A stretch of 64,000 nt of DNA, from NCBI RefSeq assembly GCF_900454025.1, contig NZ_UGQM01000001.1, positions 4,588,001-4,652,000 on the forward strand, written 5' to 3'. This stretch comes from Mycolicibacterium gilvum (GTDB lineage Bacteria > Actinomycetota > Actinomycetes > Mycobacteriales > Mycobacteriaceae). The notes under the pieces are model-generated. The model made no database searches and was not told the DNA's origin. It saw only the letters and a program-made list of their open reading frames with translations. A program made the position numbers and the translations under genes. Of the stretch, positions 1-8,030 are shown in pieces. Position 1 is the first letter of the stretch. Each line of letters begins with the position of its first letter.

Positions 1-13
1 ATGGGGGTCAGAC

Positions 14-27
14 TAGAACGTGTTCCA
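14..27. promoter_or_regulatory. KstR-type operator palindrome
   Basis: TAGAACGTGTTCCA fits TNNAACNNGTTNNA, the published consensus of the mycobacterial cholesterol-catabolism repressor KstR. It lies beyond the 3' end of doxX, so its likely target is a leftward gene that starts before the window. Family assignment rests on the motif only. Confidence 0.5.
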
Positions 28-41
28 ATTCGCCTGAGCGA

Positions 42-85
42 TTCGGGTGTAGTTCGTCACGCTGACGTTGACGAACTACACCGAA
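42..85. repeat. Inverted repeat, terminator or operator
   Basis: Thirteen-base arms GTGTAGTTCGTCA and TGACGAACTACAC are perfectly complementary around a 9-nt loop. Pairing continues outward as TTCGG/CCGAA with one bulged G. The structure sits directly after the doxX stop codon, where a terminator would be expected. It lacks a T tract and could instead be a repressor site. Confidence 0.5.
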
Positions 86-89
86 ATCC

Positions 90-620
90 CTACGCGCCCT
101 GCTTGGCCGGTGGCCGGTAGAAGATGGCCAGCTGCCCGATCCCGCCGGCCAGCCCCAGCACCAGGGCGATCGCCAGCCCCCACCATCCGTGCAGGTAGTC
201 GTAGAAGGCCGAACCGCTGAACAGCAGATGGTCCAGACTCAGCCTGCCGGCGCCGATCGCGGCGAGACCGACGGCCGAGGCGGCGAGCACCAGGTTGTAC
301 TCCCAGCCCTCCTTGACGATGAAGAAACCGTTCGGCTTGTGCACGGTCCACGCCGCGACCAGCATCAGCGCGACGAACCCGGCAGCCGGGATCGGGGTGA
401 GCAGGCCGACCGCCAGGCCGATACCGGCGGCCATCTCCGTGCCTGCCGCGATACGGGCGTGGAACATGCCGGGCTTCATGCCCATGCTGTCGAACCAGCC
501 CGCGGTGCCCTTGAGCCCGCCCTTGCCGAAGAATTTGTTGTACCCGTGCGCGGCCATGGTCAGGCCGAGCACGACACGTAAAATAAGGACACCGAAATCA
601 GCGCCATCGTAGGCAGTCAT
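90..620 (-). CDS. DoxX family membrane protein
   Basis: A 176-residue protein with about four hydrophobic helices and the DoxX hallmark near the N-terminus: a first helix followed by AAHGYNKFFGKGGL. DoxX-family proteins are small integral membrane proteins; some mycobacterial members act in membrane-associated oxidoreductase complexes that help resist redox stress. The ATG at 620 is supported by a TAAGTT hexamer seven bases upstream, which implies a leaderless transcript. The gene stands alone, with a hairpin after its stop and the carotenoid-oxygenase gene upstream in the same direction, separated by about 45 bp. The specific substrate or partner cannot be read from the sequence. Confidence 0.85.
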   Translation of the reverse strand: MTAYDGADFGVLILRVVLGLTMAAHGYNKFFGKGGLKGTAGWFDSMGMKPGMFHARIAAGTEMAAGIGLAVGLLTPIPAAGFVALMLVAAWTVHKPNGFFIVKEGWEYNLVLAASAVGLAAIGAGRLSLDHLLFSGSAFYDYLHGWWGLAIALVLGLAGGIGQLAIFYRPPAKQGA

Positions 621-627
621 GTAACAA

Positions 628-633
628 AACTTA
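628..633 (-). promoter_or_regulatory. -10 element of doxX (leaderless)
   Basis: On the minus strand TAAGTT is followed by seven bases and then the ATG. This fits the TANNNT SigA -10 hexamer placed so that transcription starts at the first base of the start codon. Confidence 0.5.
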
Positions 634-664
634 GAACATCTGTCTCGCCGCCGCCCACCCCCCC

Positions 665-2107
665 CTACGCCGTCGGCACCCAGTTTCCGTGGAATCCCGA
701 GGGCACCCGATGCGGCAGTCCGACGGTCGCGACGTCCTCGAGCGTGGCCGCGTCGAGGATCGCGAACTCGCTGCGATCGGTGGCCCGGTCGTAGACGTAA
801 CCCATCAACACCCCGTCATCCTCGGCGGCGTCGGCCGACGACGGATGGAACACGAACTCACCCACCACTTTCCCGGCGCCGAAGGATCGGCTCGGCGAGT
901 TGTCGCCGATCAGATCGTGTTTGAGCAGCGTGTCGCTGCCGGTGCCGTCTCCGACACACGGCGCGTACCCGTAGCGGTGCCGCTTACCGACCCGGCGTTC
1001 GTCGACGCGGGGGAACTCCTGGGCGCGATCGTCGACCCGCGACTGGCGGACCTTGCCCGCGACGGGGTCGACGGTCCAGCGCTCCAGCGTCGGGGGGCCT
1101 TCGTTGGGACCCAGATGATCGGTGTCGAACATCTTCGGATGCCGCACGACGTCGAGCACGATCGTGTCGTCGGTCGGCGAATCGTAGGCGTTCATCGGGT
1201 GGAAGACGTAGCAGGGCTCGACCTCGAACCACCGGACGTCGGCGCCACCGCCGTCACGGGGCATCACGCCGATGCGCGCGGGGTAGCGCGGGTTCCACGA
1301 GTACGGGAACCGCCGGTCCGAACCCGAGCCCGACGGTTGCCGCGCCGCGACAGGATCCGGGATGCGTATCTTCCCGATCAGCGCCGACAGCACGAGCCGG
1401 GCGGGCAGTCGGAGACCCCGTGGCACGGTCATCGCGACGGCGAGACGCGTGTCGAAGGTGACGGGGAGGTCGTAGAAGATCACGTGGCGTTCGGTGAGCG
1501 AGAAGTCGTGCATCATCGGACTGCCCGCGACCTCGACGTCGACCGTGCGGCGGGTCCGGCCGTCGGTACCGATCACCGAGTACTGCACGGTGTTCCCACG
1601 CAGCATGCTGTAGGACACCGCGTGCAGTTCACCGGTGTCCGGGTCGCGCTTGGGATGCGCGGTGTAGCCGCCCGTCAGGGTGCCGTCGAAGTCGCAGACG
1701 CCGACGGTGTCGAGTTCTTCGGTCAGCTCGTAGTTGGGCACGCCTGCCTCGATGAGCGCCAACGTCTTTCCGGCGTGCCCGATCACATTGGTGTTCGCAC
1801 CGATCCCGGAGATCGGGAACCGGCCCTCGGGCACGGACTCCCCCAGCGCACGGGCGGCCGCCGGGCCGCGAACCCACCGGTTGCGGTACCACTCGGCCCG
1901 GCCGTCCCTGATCCGGATGCCGTGCACCATGCCGTCGCCGATGAACCAGTGGTAGAGCTGCGGGTCGATCTCACCGATCGGGTTGGGGCCGTTGCGCAGA
2001 TAGCGCCCGTCGAGGTGATCCGGGATGGTCCCGGTCACGTCGAGGTCGCTGAGCGTGTACTCCTCAGAGATCGGCGCGTAGGCACCCTCCAGATACCGGT
2101 GGGCCAC
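665..2107 (-). CDS. Carotenoid cleavage dioxygenase family protein
   Basis: A 480-residue member of the carotenoid/stilbene oxygenase family (RPE65, lignostilbene dioxygenase). These enzymes split conjugated C=C bonds using Fe(II) held by four His. The N-terminus carries the family block DGRYLRNGPNP. Candidate ligands lie in TAHPKRD, MMHDFSL, YVFHPMNAYD and the C-terminal SGFHGNW, spaced as in a seven-bladed propeller. A longer reading frame opens at 2170, but the GTG at 2107 is preferred: it is preceded by GGAGGTCGAT, an excellent ribosome-binding site, and begins at the family's usual N-terminus. It diverges from a TetR gene across two operators. The substrate is unknown; no carotenoid synthesis genes are nearby. 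Confidence 0.88.
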   Translation of the reverse strand: MAHRYLEGAYAPISEEYTLSDLDVTGTIPDHLDGRYLRNGPNPIGEIDPQLYHWFIGDGMVHGIRIRDGRAEWYRNRWVRGPAAARALGESVPEGRFPISGIGANTNVIGHAGKTLALIEAGVPNYELTEELDTVGVCDFDGTLTGGYTAHPKRDPDTGELHAVSYSMLRGNTVQYSVIGTDGRTRRTVDVEVAGSPMMHDFSLTERHVIFYDLPVTFDTRLAVAMTVPRGLRLPARLVLSALIGKIRIPDPVAARQPSGSGSDRRFPYSWNPRYPARIGVMPRDGGGADVRWFEVEPCYVFHPMNAYDSPTDDTIVLDVVRHPKMFDTDHLGPNEGPPTLERWTVDPVAGKVRQSRVDDRAQEFPRVDERRVGKRHRYGYAPCVGDGTGSDTLLKHDLIGDNSPSRSFGAGKVVGEFVFHPSSADAAEDDGVLMGYVYDRATDRSEFAILDAATLEDVATVGLPHRVPSGFHGNWVPTA

Positions 2108-2118
2108 ATCGACCTCCA

Positions 2119-2157
2119 ATAACAGCGTTATAGGACACCTCTGTATAACACCGTTAT
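2119..2157. promoter_or_regulatory. Paired palindromic operators for divergent TetR
   Basis: ATAACAGCGTTAT (2119-2131) and ATAACACCGTTAT (2145-2157) are near-identical 13-bp palindromes with arms ATAAC/GTTAT. Their centres are 26 bp apart. They fill the gap between the dioxygenase and TetR start codons, so one repressor could control both genes. Confidence 0.7.
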
Positions 2158-2163
2158 GGCAGA

Positions 2164-2826
2164 GTGGCAACGGTGAACGCGGTCCGCGACAAGATGGTGG
2201 CCGCCGGGGTGCGCCTCCTGGAGCGCGACGGCCTGAGCGCGCTGAGTGCCCGCAGCGTCGCGACCGAAGCGGGCACGTCGACCATGGCGCTCTACACCCA
2301 TTTCGGCGGCATGACCGGTTTACTCGACGCCGTCGCCGTGGACGTGTTCCACCGCTTCACCGAGGCGCTGACCGGCGTCCCGCGCAGCGACGATCCGGTG
2401 GCCGACTTCCTGATGATGGGCCTGGCCTACCATCGGTTCGCGCTCGCCAATCCTGCCCGCTACCAACTGATCTTCGGGGCGGCATCCCCGGAGTCCATCG
2501 CGCGGTTCCGCACCGACATCACCGAAACCGGCAGCGCGACGAACAGGGCCGAGTGGGCGGCGTCGTTCGGTGCGCTGCACGGCGCGGTACACCGCATGAT
2601 GGCCGCCGGCCGGATCCGGCAGGATGACGAACTCGCGGTGGCAGGGCGCCTCTGGAGCATCAACCACGGCGCGGTCATGCTGGAGATGGCCGGTTTCTTC
2701 GGCCATGAAGGACACGGGCTGGCGCAGATCCTCGGTCCGTTGATCATCGACACTCTCGTCGGGATGGGCGACGACCGTGACGCGGCCGTGCGGTCGATGC
2801 ACGCAGTCCTGACCCAGAACTCCTAG
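2164..2826 (+). CDS. TetR family transcriptional regulator
   Basis: A 220-residue one-component repressor. Residues about 8-55 form the TetR DNA-binding domain, with the recognition-helix region SARSVATEAGTSTMALYTHF. The C-terminal part is a ligand/dimer domain of the WHG type common in mycobacteria (YHRFALANPARYQLIFG). The GTG at 2164 has no clear Shine-Dalgarno, and a second GTG lies three codons on. The gene diverges from the dioxygenase gene with two palindromes between them, so autoregulation plus control of that enzyme is the simplest inference. Its 3' end overlaps the convergent acyltransferase-like gene by 4 bp. The ligand is unknown. Confidence 0.88.
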   Translation: MATVNAVRDKMVAAGVRLLERDGLSALSARSVATEAGTSTMALYTHFGGMTGLLDAVAVDVFHRFTEALTGVPRSDDPVADFLMMGLAYHRFALANPARYQLIFGAASPESIARFRTDITETGSATNRAEWAASFGALHGAVHRMMAAGRIRQDDELAVAGRLWSINHGAVMLEMAGFFGHEGHGLAQILGPLIIDTLVGMGDDRDAAVRSMHAVLTQNS

Positions 2827-4076
2827 CGCAGTGCGTGTTCCAATCGGTCGACATAGGCGTCGATGTCGCCGATCGCCGACTCGGCCGCGTACACACTGAC
2901 CGCGACGTACTCACCGATACCGTGCACACCGTGCGTCACCCCCATCATCGGGGACAGGGTCGGGAAGCCGGCGGTCAGCAGCACGGGGGCGTCACCGAAT
3001 CGCAGGTCGGCGGCGCCGCGGTTCACACTGGAGACGACCGTGTTGCCGGTGACCGTCGGCCAACGCAGATCGGGGTCGAAATGGCCGACGCCCCAGCGCA
3101 GTAACGGTGCGGGAACCGCGGCGGACGCCGCGTCCTCCGCGCCCATCGCCGGGTGGGTCGCCCGTCGCCGACGTTGCGCGAACTCGTCGGCGATCAGGCG
3201 CATCCGGGTCGCGGGCTCCTCGTCGGGATGGAGACCGATGCCGACATTGCCGAAGTGGTTGTTCGCCTGTCGCGGGCCGACTTTCGCCATCGGAACCTCG
3301 GCGCCCAGGTGCGCCGGGTCGTCACCCAGTTCTCGCAGGTGTGCGGCCAGCGCGCCGGAGATCGCCGACAGTGCCCCCACCGTGACGGTGTGTCCGTCGA
3401 ACAGACCGCGCTCCACGACGACCGTCCTGAGATGGCAGTCCCCCTCGGGACGGATGTTGCTGTGCAAGGTGGGCCGCGAAACCGCCTGCGCCGGAACATG
3501 GCCCGCAGCGGTGTCGCGCAGAAGCCGACGGTGCTCGCGCCCCGCCCGCACGGCGCGCACCGGCAGAGCCACCGCGGGTGACCGCATCCGGGGTACCGCG
3601 GCCACCGGGTCCCCGCGGCCGAGCAGGTAGGCCGCCAGGGCCGAGGCGCGGACACCGTCGGCGAGGGCATGACAGATCTGCAGCACCAACACCGAGGCCG
3701 CGTCCGTCGCGCCCGGCACGTCGACGACGGAGGGGAAGACGTGGAGCCGCCATGTCATCACGCAAGCGTCGAGTTGGCTCTCCACCGATGCCGCCACCGC
3801 AGCCAGGCAGCCATCCCACGTCGCCTCCGCGCGCACGACGAACTGATCGGCGCCGACCGGGCGGGGCTCCCATCGCGGGTAGGTCCAGAATCCCGTGTCG
3901 GCGATACGCAGCCCGAACTCGCCGCACGCCCGAGCTCTGGCCGAGATCACGGCCAGAGCCTCGTCGAGGTCGCCGACCGAACCGTCGAACGCGTACAGCA
4001 GAAACTGGTCGTCGGGGATGGACCGGCACAGCCAGAGGGTCCTGGCGTCGACCGCAGTGAGCCGACGCACCGTCAC
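2823..4076 (-). CDS. WS/DGAT-like acyltransferase homologue
   Basis: A 417-residue protein related to the bacterial wax ester synthase/diacylglycerol acyltransferase (Tgs) family, which joins acyl-CoA to diacylglycerol or alcohols. The region CHALADG matches the catalytic HHxxxDG motif with the essential second His and the DG retained; the first His is Cys. The protein is shorter than the usual 450-480 residues. The C-terminal part keeps the family pattern NTVVSSVNRG. GTG at 4076 is the start. The gene follows the second Mce-associated gene by only 19 bp, so it is probably the last gene of the mce operon, which would link fatty-acid import to storage or wall lipid assembly. Activity is inferred, not demonstrated. 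Confidence 0.65.
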   Translation of the reverse strand: MTVRRLTAVDARTLWLCRSIPDDQFLLYAFDGSVGDLDEALAVISARARACGEFGLRIADTGFWTYPRWEPRPVGADQFVVRAEATWDGCLAAVAASVESQLDACVMTWRLHVFPSVVDVPGATDAASVLVLQICHALADGVRASALAAYLLGRGDPVAAVPRMRSPAVALPVRAVRAGREHRRLLRDTAAGHVPAQAVSRPTLHSNIRPEGDCHLRTVVVERGLFDGHTVTVGALSAISGALAAHLRELGDDPAHLGAEVPMAKVGPRQANNHFGNVGIGLHPDEEPATRMRLIADEFAQRRRRATHPAMGAEDAASAAVPAPLLRWGVGHFDPDLRWPTVTGNTVVSSVNRGAADLRFGDAPVLLTAGFPTLSPMMGVTHGVHGIGEYVAVSVYAAESAIGDIDAYVDRLEHALR

Positions 4077-4095
4077 GACCGCTCCGAAAGCCCGC

Positions 4096-4800
4096 TTACA
4101 CCGGGTCGAACTTGGAGATCAGCCAGCGATCGCCGTCCTTCTCCAACGTGACCCGCACGCTCGACGCCGTGTCGGTCGGCGCGTCCGGCCCCATCGTCAC
4201 CGTCTGGTTCACGAACAACAGCACCACGGCCTCTTCCCCGGTCACCGACACCGACGCCGCTGCCGGCACCGTGGCGATCGCCGAGATCTGCTTCTCCTTG
4301 GCGCCCGGGATCACGACGTCGTTGGTCAACGACGTGTAGGAGTCCCGGAATTCGCCCGTGAGCAGCTCACGGGCCGCGCCCAACTGCTGTTCAACGGTGT
4401 CAGGGGCGTAGGACAGCAACGCGATCGTGCCGTCTCGGGCCGCCTGCACCGACGTCTCCGCCAGGGACGGTCTGCCGGCCCCGCCGACGGACATCGACCC
4501 GTCACGGTTGGAGTTGTCGAGCCACTTCAGGTATCCGGCGCCGGCGGCCAGCACGAGCGCGATCACAGGCAGCACGATGAACGCCACGACCCGGGACCAT
4601 TGGATCCCGCGACTGGGGGTGGGCTCCGCCTCCGTGGCAGCTTCGGTCGGCTCCGCCTCCGTGGCAGCTTCGGTCGGCTCCGCCTCCGTGACAGCTTCGG
4701 TCGGCTCCGCCTCCGTGGCAGCTTCGGTCGGCTCCGCCTCCGTGACCGCCTTCTTCTCCAGGTCCACGCTCTCGCCGTCGCCCTTCACGTCGTCGGTCAC
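4096..4800 (-). CDS. Mce-associated membrane protein with repeat-rich N-terminus
   Basis: A 234-residue Mce-associated (Mas) protein. The order is a short acidic head, four and a half copies of the nonapeptide TEAEPTEA[A/V], one transmembrane helix (VVAFIVLPVIALVLAAGAGY) and an extracytoplasmic domain of the NTF2-like type usual in Mas proteins. Mas proteins assist Mce lipid importers; the orphaned-Mas protein LucA, for example, stabilises Mce1 and Mce4. An in-frame ATG lies upstream at 4869, but the GTG at 4800 forms a GTGA overlap with the preceding stop and is the better start. The repeat lies on the cytoplasmic side, as expected for an intrinsically disordered linker. Confidence 0.8.
   Translation of the reverse strand: MTDDVKGDGESVDLEKKAVTEAEPTEAATEAEPTEAVTEAEPTEAATEAEPTEAATEAEPTPSRGIQWSRVVAFIVLPVIALVLAAGAGYLKWLDNSNRDGSMSVGGAGRPSLAETSVQAARDGTIALLSYAPDTVEQQLGAARELLTGEFRDSYTSLTNDVVIPGAKEKQISAIATVPAAASVSVTGEEAVVLLFVNQTVTMGPDAPTDTASSVRVTLEKDGDRWLISKFDPV
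4622..4744. repeat. 27-bp coding tandem repeat
   Basis: Four nearly identical 27-bp units begin at 4622, 4649, 4676 and 4703, followed by a partial unit. On the minus strand they encode TEAEPTEAA or TEAEPTEAV. The units differ only at the A/V codon, which implies recent slippage expansion, so copy number probably varies between strains. Confidence 0.9.
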
Positions 4801-5447
4801 GGCACGAACTCCACGTTCGACACCTTCGCCTCGCCGTCGATCTCCTGGACCGAGATCCTCATCCGCCATGCTCTCGGTTGTTGTTCCGCCGAACCGGCAT
4901 TGGTCGTGCGCACCGTGACCGCGACCAGCACCTGTCCCCCGGTGTCGGTGGCGGATTCCAGGCCCGCCTCGGCGATGGAGCCCTCCGACTTGGACTGCGC
5001 CTGCTTGACCACCTGGACGAACGGTTCGGCGCGCTGCTGGAAGTCGTCGTAGAACGTGCCGGTCGCCGAGTCCAGGATGCGCTGAACATCGGCCTCGGCG
5101 CTCTCCCAGTTGATCGTCGTCAGGTTCAGCGCCCCCTGTCGGCCCACCTGCACGAAGAGGTTGCGCCGTTCCTCGGCGCGATGCGACTCGTAGGTCTGAT
5201 AGCCCAGCCAGCCCGCGAGGCCCGCCAACGCCAACACCGCGACCAGGCCCGCGATCAGCGCGAGCTTGACGGGCGACCTCCCGGCTTTCGCCGTGGTCGT
5301 GGCGGTGTCGTCGGGCTCGGTGGTCCCGGCGCCCTCGGTGTCGGCATCGGCGTCAGAGTCGGTGTCGGTCAGCTCGACCGCGGTGGACGACTCACGCTCG
5401 TCGGCGTCGGTCAGTTCCCCTTCGGGGGCAGCAGCATCGTCTGCCAT
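4797..5447 (-). CDS. Mce-associated membrane protein
   Basis: A 216-residue Mas protein: about 60 acidic cytoplasmic residues (runs such as DTDSDADADTEG), one transmembrane helix (LALIAGLVAVLALAGLAGWL) and an extracytoplasmic NTF2-like region ending in VEFVP. It is paralogous in layout to the gene that follows it. The start ATG lies inside the last codons of mceF (37-bp overlap) and has its own AGAGGAGCAAAC ribosome-binding site. The stop forms a GTGA overlap with the next start, so the two Mas proteins are translationally coupled. It is expected to act beside the Mce substrate-binding complex in the periplasm. Confidence 0.82.
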   Translation of the reverse strand: MADDAAAPEGELTDADERESSTAVELTDTDSDADADTEGAGTTEPDDTATTTAKAGRSPVKLALIAGLVAVLALAGLAGWLGYQTYESHRAEERRNLFVQVGRQGALNLTTINWESAEADVQRILDSATGTFYDDFQQRAEPFVQVVKQAQSKSEGSIAEAGLESATDTGGQVLVAVTVRTTNAGSAEQQPRAWRMRISVQEIDGEAKVSNVEFVP

Positions 5448-6871
5448 GTTTGCTCCTCTGTGGCACCTTCAGCCAGGTTGGACTGCGTGTACACGCGTCC
5501 GTCCGGACCAACGTACGTGCCGTTCGCGGGGTCGTATTCAGCGGCCGCCACAGGCGGCGGGGCCGGGCCCGGCGGTGAAGAAGCTTGCGCAGGTTGTTGA
5601 CCTGGCCGCAACTGCGGGACGGCTTGCCCGGACAGCGTAGCGTTCGGGTCGCCCTTCCAATTGTAGCCCTCGTTCAGCGGCACATAGACCTCGCCGCTCT
5701 CGCACATCGCCGCGCTGGGTGCGCGTTTGCCGGGCACCGTCGCGCACGGGATGTTGCGCGCACCGCGGACGTTGAACGCACTGTCTTGCGGCACCCGGCA
5801 GTACAGATCTCCGCGCGGCCGGTCGGGGGCGTCCTCGAACGTCGGTGCGCGCTGCTGCTGAGCGGGCAGGAACCCGGTCGTGCACGGCGGCGGGACGTTC
5901 AGGTTCAGGTTGAAGACCAGATAGTCGCCCATGTAGTCCTGCTTGGTGCCGTTCTTGGCGACACCGACCGCCTGGGTCACCGCGGTGCCCTGCGGCAGCA
6001 GCACGAGCAGCTGCTCCAGGTTGGGCTGGTAGGCGACCGCGACCTCGCCGACGCTGACCAGGTTGGCGAGCACGATCGGCAGGGTGGGCTTGATGCGGTC
6101 GAACAGGGCCCGCGTCTCCTCGGCGGCGCCGGGACCCTTGCTCAAGATGCCGGACACCGCGGCGTCCTGGCTCTCCAGCTGGCCGGTGAGGTCGGCGAGG
6201 TTGGACGCCCACGCCTGAATCGAGTCCGACGTGTCGATCTGCGAATCCAGCACCGGCTTCGACTGGTCGATCACGGTTGTCAGAGAGTCCAGGTTGGCGC
6301 GGGCGTCGATCGCCAGTTGCGCCGATCCGTTGACCAGCCGGCGCAGCTCCGGTCCGAGACCACCCACGGCCTCGTAGGCCTCGTCGACGACGGTCCTGAG
6401 GTTGTCCTGCGGGATCGCCCGCAGGCCTTCGTTCGTCAGCTCCAGCACGGTGTTGACGTCGGCGGGCACCCGCGCACGGTCGCGGGAGATCACGTCGCCG
6501 TTGCGCAGTACGGGCCCGTCGCCGCTCTGCGGCACCAGCTCGACGAACTGCTCGCCGACGGCCGACTGGCTGCGCACCGATGCGATGAGGTCCGCGGGGA
6601 TCTTGACGTCGGAGTTCAGCGACAGCTCGGCGGCCACCCCGCGGTCGGTCAGCCCGACCGACTCGACGATCCCGACCTGCGAGCCGCGGTAGGTCACGTT
6701 GCTGCGCTCGTAGAGTCCGCCCGTCTCCGGCAGTTCCAGCGTCACCTTGTACTGGCCGATACCGACCATCTCCGGCAGCCGCATGTAGCCGAAAACCATG
6801 ATGCCCAACGCGGTTACGGCCAGCAGCGAGAAGATCGCGAGCTGGATCAGCATCTGTCTGGTCACACGCAT
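5411..6871 (-). CDS. mceF: Mce family protein MceF
   Basis: The last of six Mce subunits, 486 residues. A short N-terminal signal anchor (residues about 8-30) precedes the MCE/MlaD domain (about 35-115, including GGLYERSNVTYRGSQVG) and a long helical region that forms part of the tunnel in Mce hexamers. The C-terminal 60 residues are Pro/Gln/Ala-rich. Mce hexamers span the periplasm and carry lipids towards the YrbE permease. The start is one base beyond the mceE stop. The gene continues the operon towards the two Mas genes. Confidence 0.9.
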   Translation of the reverse strand: MRVTRQMLIQLAIFSLLAVTALGIMVFGYMRLPEMVGIGQYKVTLELPETGGLYERSNVTYRGSQVGIVESVGLTDRGVAAELSLNSDVKIPADLIASVRSQSAVGEQFVELVPQSGDGPVLRNGDVISRDRARVPADVNTVLELTNEGLRAIPQDNLRTVVDEAYEAVGGLGPELRRLVNGSAQLAIDARANLDSLTTVIDQSKPVLDSQIDTSDSIQAWASNLADLTGQLESQDAAVSGILSKGPGAAEETRALFDRIKPTLPIVLANLVSVGEVAVAYQPNLEQLLVLLPQGTAVTQAVGVAKNGTKQDYMGDYLVFNLNLNVPPPCTTGFLPAQQQRAPTFEDAPDRPRGDLYCRVPQDSAFNVRGARNIPCATVPGKRAPSAAMCESGEVYVPLNEGYNWKGDPNATLSGQAVPQLRPGQQPAQASSPPGPAPPPVAAAEYDPANGTYVGPDGRVYTQSNLAEGATEEQTWQTMLLPPKGN

Positions 6872-6872
6872 G

Positions 6873-8030
6873 TCATCGCCCCTGATCCCAGCGGTACGGC
6901 GCGATCAACGGATTGCTGCCAGGTGGTGGGACGTTGTGGTTGCACGGGCTCGGGGTCTGTCCGATGGTGCGGCCCCACTGCAGCTCCAGCCACGTCAGAT
7001 TGCACTCGAACCGCGTCCCGGTGAAGAAACCCTGGTCGATGCGGCTCAACGTCAGGTCCACCACCAGCGTCAGGTTCGCGTAGTCGCCGCGCATCCAGTT
7101 GGTCAGCGTCTCCTTCGGGAACGGGAACGTCGGCAGGAAGCTCAGCGCACGGGTCAGCGCCGGGCCCGCGTCGGCCAGCGACTGCAGCACCGGGCCGAGG
7201 TCCTTGAGCTCCTGGATCAGCGCTTCCCGGGTCTTGGTCACCGAGTCGGCGGCCAGCGCGCTGAACCTTCCGAGCTGTACCAGCGCCTCCGACAGCGTGT
7301 CCCGCTGATCGCGCAGCACCGCCAATGCGTCCGGGATGGTCCGTAAAGCCTTGTCCACCACGGGCTTCTGCTCGGCGATCTGGCCGACGAGGTTGTTGAG
7401 GCTCTCCGAGGTGGCGATGATGTCGCCGGTCTGGTCGTCGAGGTGGCCGACGGCGATGTCGAGCTGCTCGATCAGGCTGCGCAGGTCGTTCTCGCGTCCG
7501 GAGAACGCCGTCGACAGCGCGTCGGTGATGTCCTGGATGTTGCCGAGCCCGCCGCCGTTGAGCAGCAGCGCCACCGCGGCCAGCGCCTGCTCGGTGCTGG
7601 GGTAGGCGCCCGCGGACGCCAGCGGGATCAGCGTCCCCTCCTCGAGGCGGCCCTGCGGCGCCTCGTCTGCCGGCGCGGCGAGCTCGATGTGCTGGGAGCC
7701 CAGCAGGCTGGTCTGGCCGACCTTCGCGGTCGCGTTGGCCGGCAGGTTCACGTCTCCGTTGAGGGTCATCGTCACCAGCGCGTTCCAACCCTGGCGTTCG
7801 ATCTTGCTGACGGTGCCGACGTTGACGTCGCCGACCCGAACCCTCGAGTTCTGCTCGACGTTGTCGACATCGGGCATCTGCGCCTGGATCGTGAACGAGC
7901 CCGGCCCACCGCCCTGGGTGCCGGGCAGCGGCACGGAATTCAAGCCGCGCCAACCACATCCGGACACGGTGACCGCTGCGGCCATCGTCACGGCGAGCGC
8001 CATCGTCGCCGAAGCCCTGACGGCGGTCAT
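6873..8030 (-). CDS. mceE: Mce family lipoprotein MceE (LprN-type)
   Basis: 385 residues. The signal peptide ends in a lipobox, V22-S-G-C25, so the mature protein should be anchored by a lipidated Cys25, as in the LprK/LprN class of MceE proteins. The MCE domain follows (about 50-130, with SRVRVGDVNVGTV), then a helical domain and a Pro-rich C-terminus. It is the only subunit of the hexamer with a lipid anchor rather than a transmembrane anchor. The start overlaps the mceD stop by 4 bp. Confidence 0.92.
   Translation of the reverse strand: MTAVRASATMALAVTMAAAVTVSGCGWRGLNSVPLPGTQGGGPGSFTIQAQMPDVDNVEQNSRVRVGDVNVGTVSKIERQGWNALVTMTLNGDVNLPANATAKVGQTSLLGSQHIELAAPADEAPQGRLEEGTLIPLASAGAYPSTEQALAAVALLLNGGGLGNIQDITDALSTAFSGRENDLRSLIEQLDIAVGHLDDQTGDIIATSESLNNLVGQIAEQKPVVDKALRTIPDALAVLRDQRDTLSEALVQLGRFSALAADSVTKTREALIQELKDLGPVLQSLADAGPALTRALSFLPTFPFPKETLTNWMRGDYANLTLVVDLTLSRIDQGFFTGTRFECNLTWLELQWGRTIGQTPSPCNHNVPPPGSNPLIAPYRWDQGR

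Noticed and set aside
689..2122. Long open frame antisense to the dioxygenase gene
   Set aside because: Composition is Arg/Val/Asp/His-rich without any domain, and it mirrors a clear dioxygenase on the other strand. Long antisense frames are expected in GC-rich mycobacterial DNA.
4622..4744. Repeat block considered as a CRISPR-like array
   Set aside because: Units are contiguous without spacers and encode an in-frame nonapeptide.
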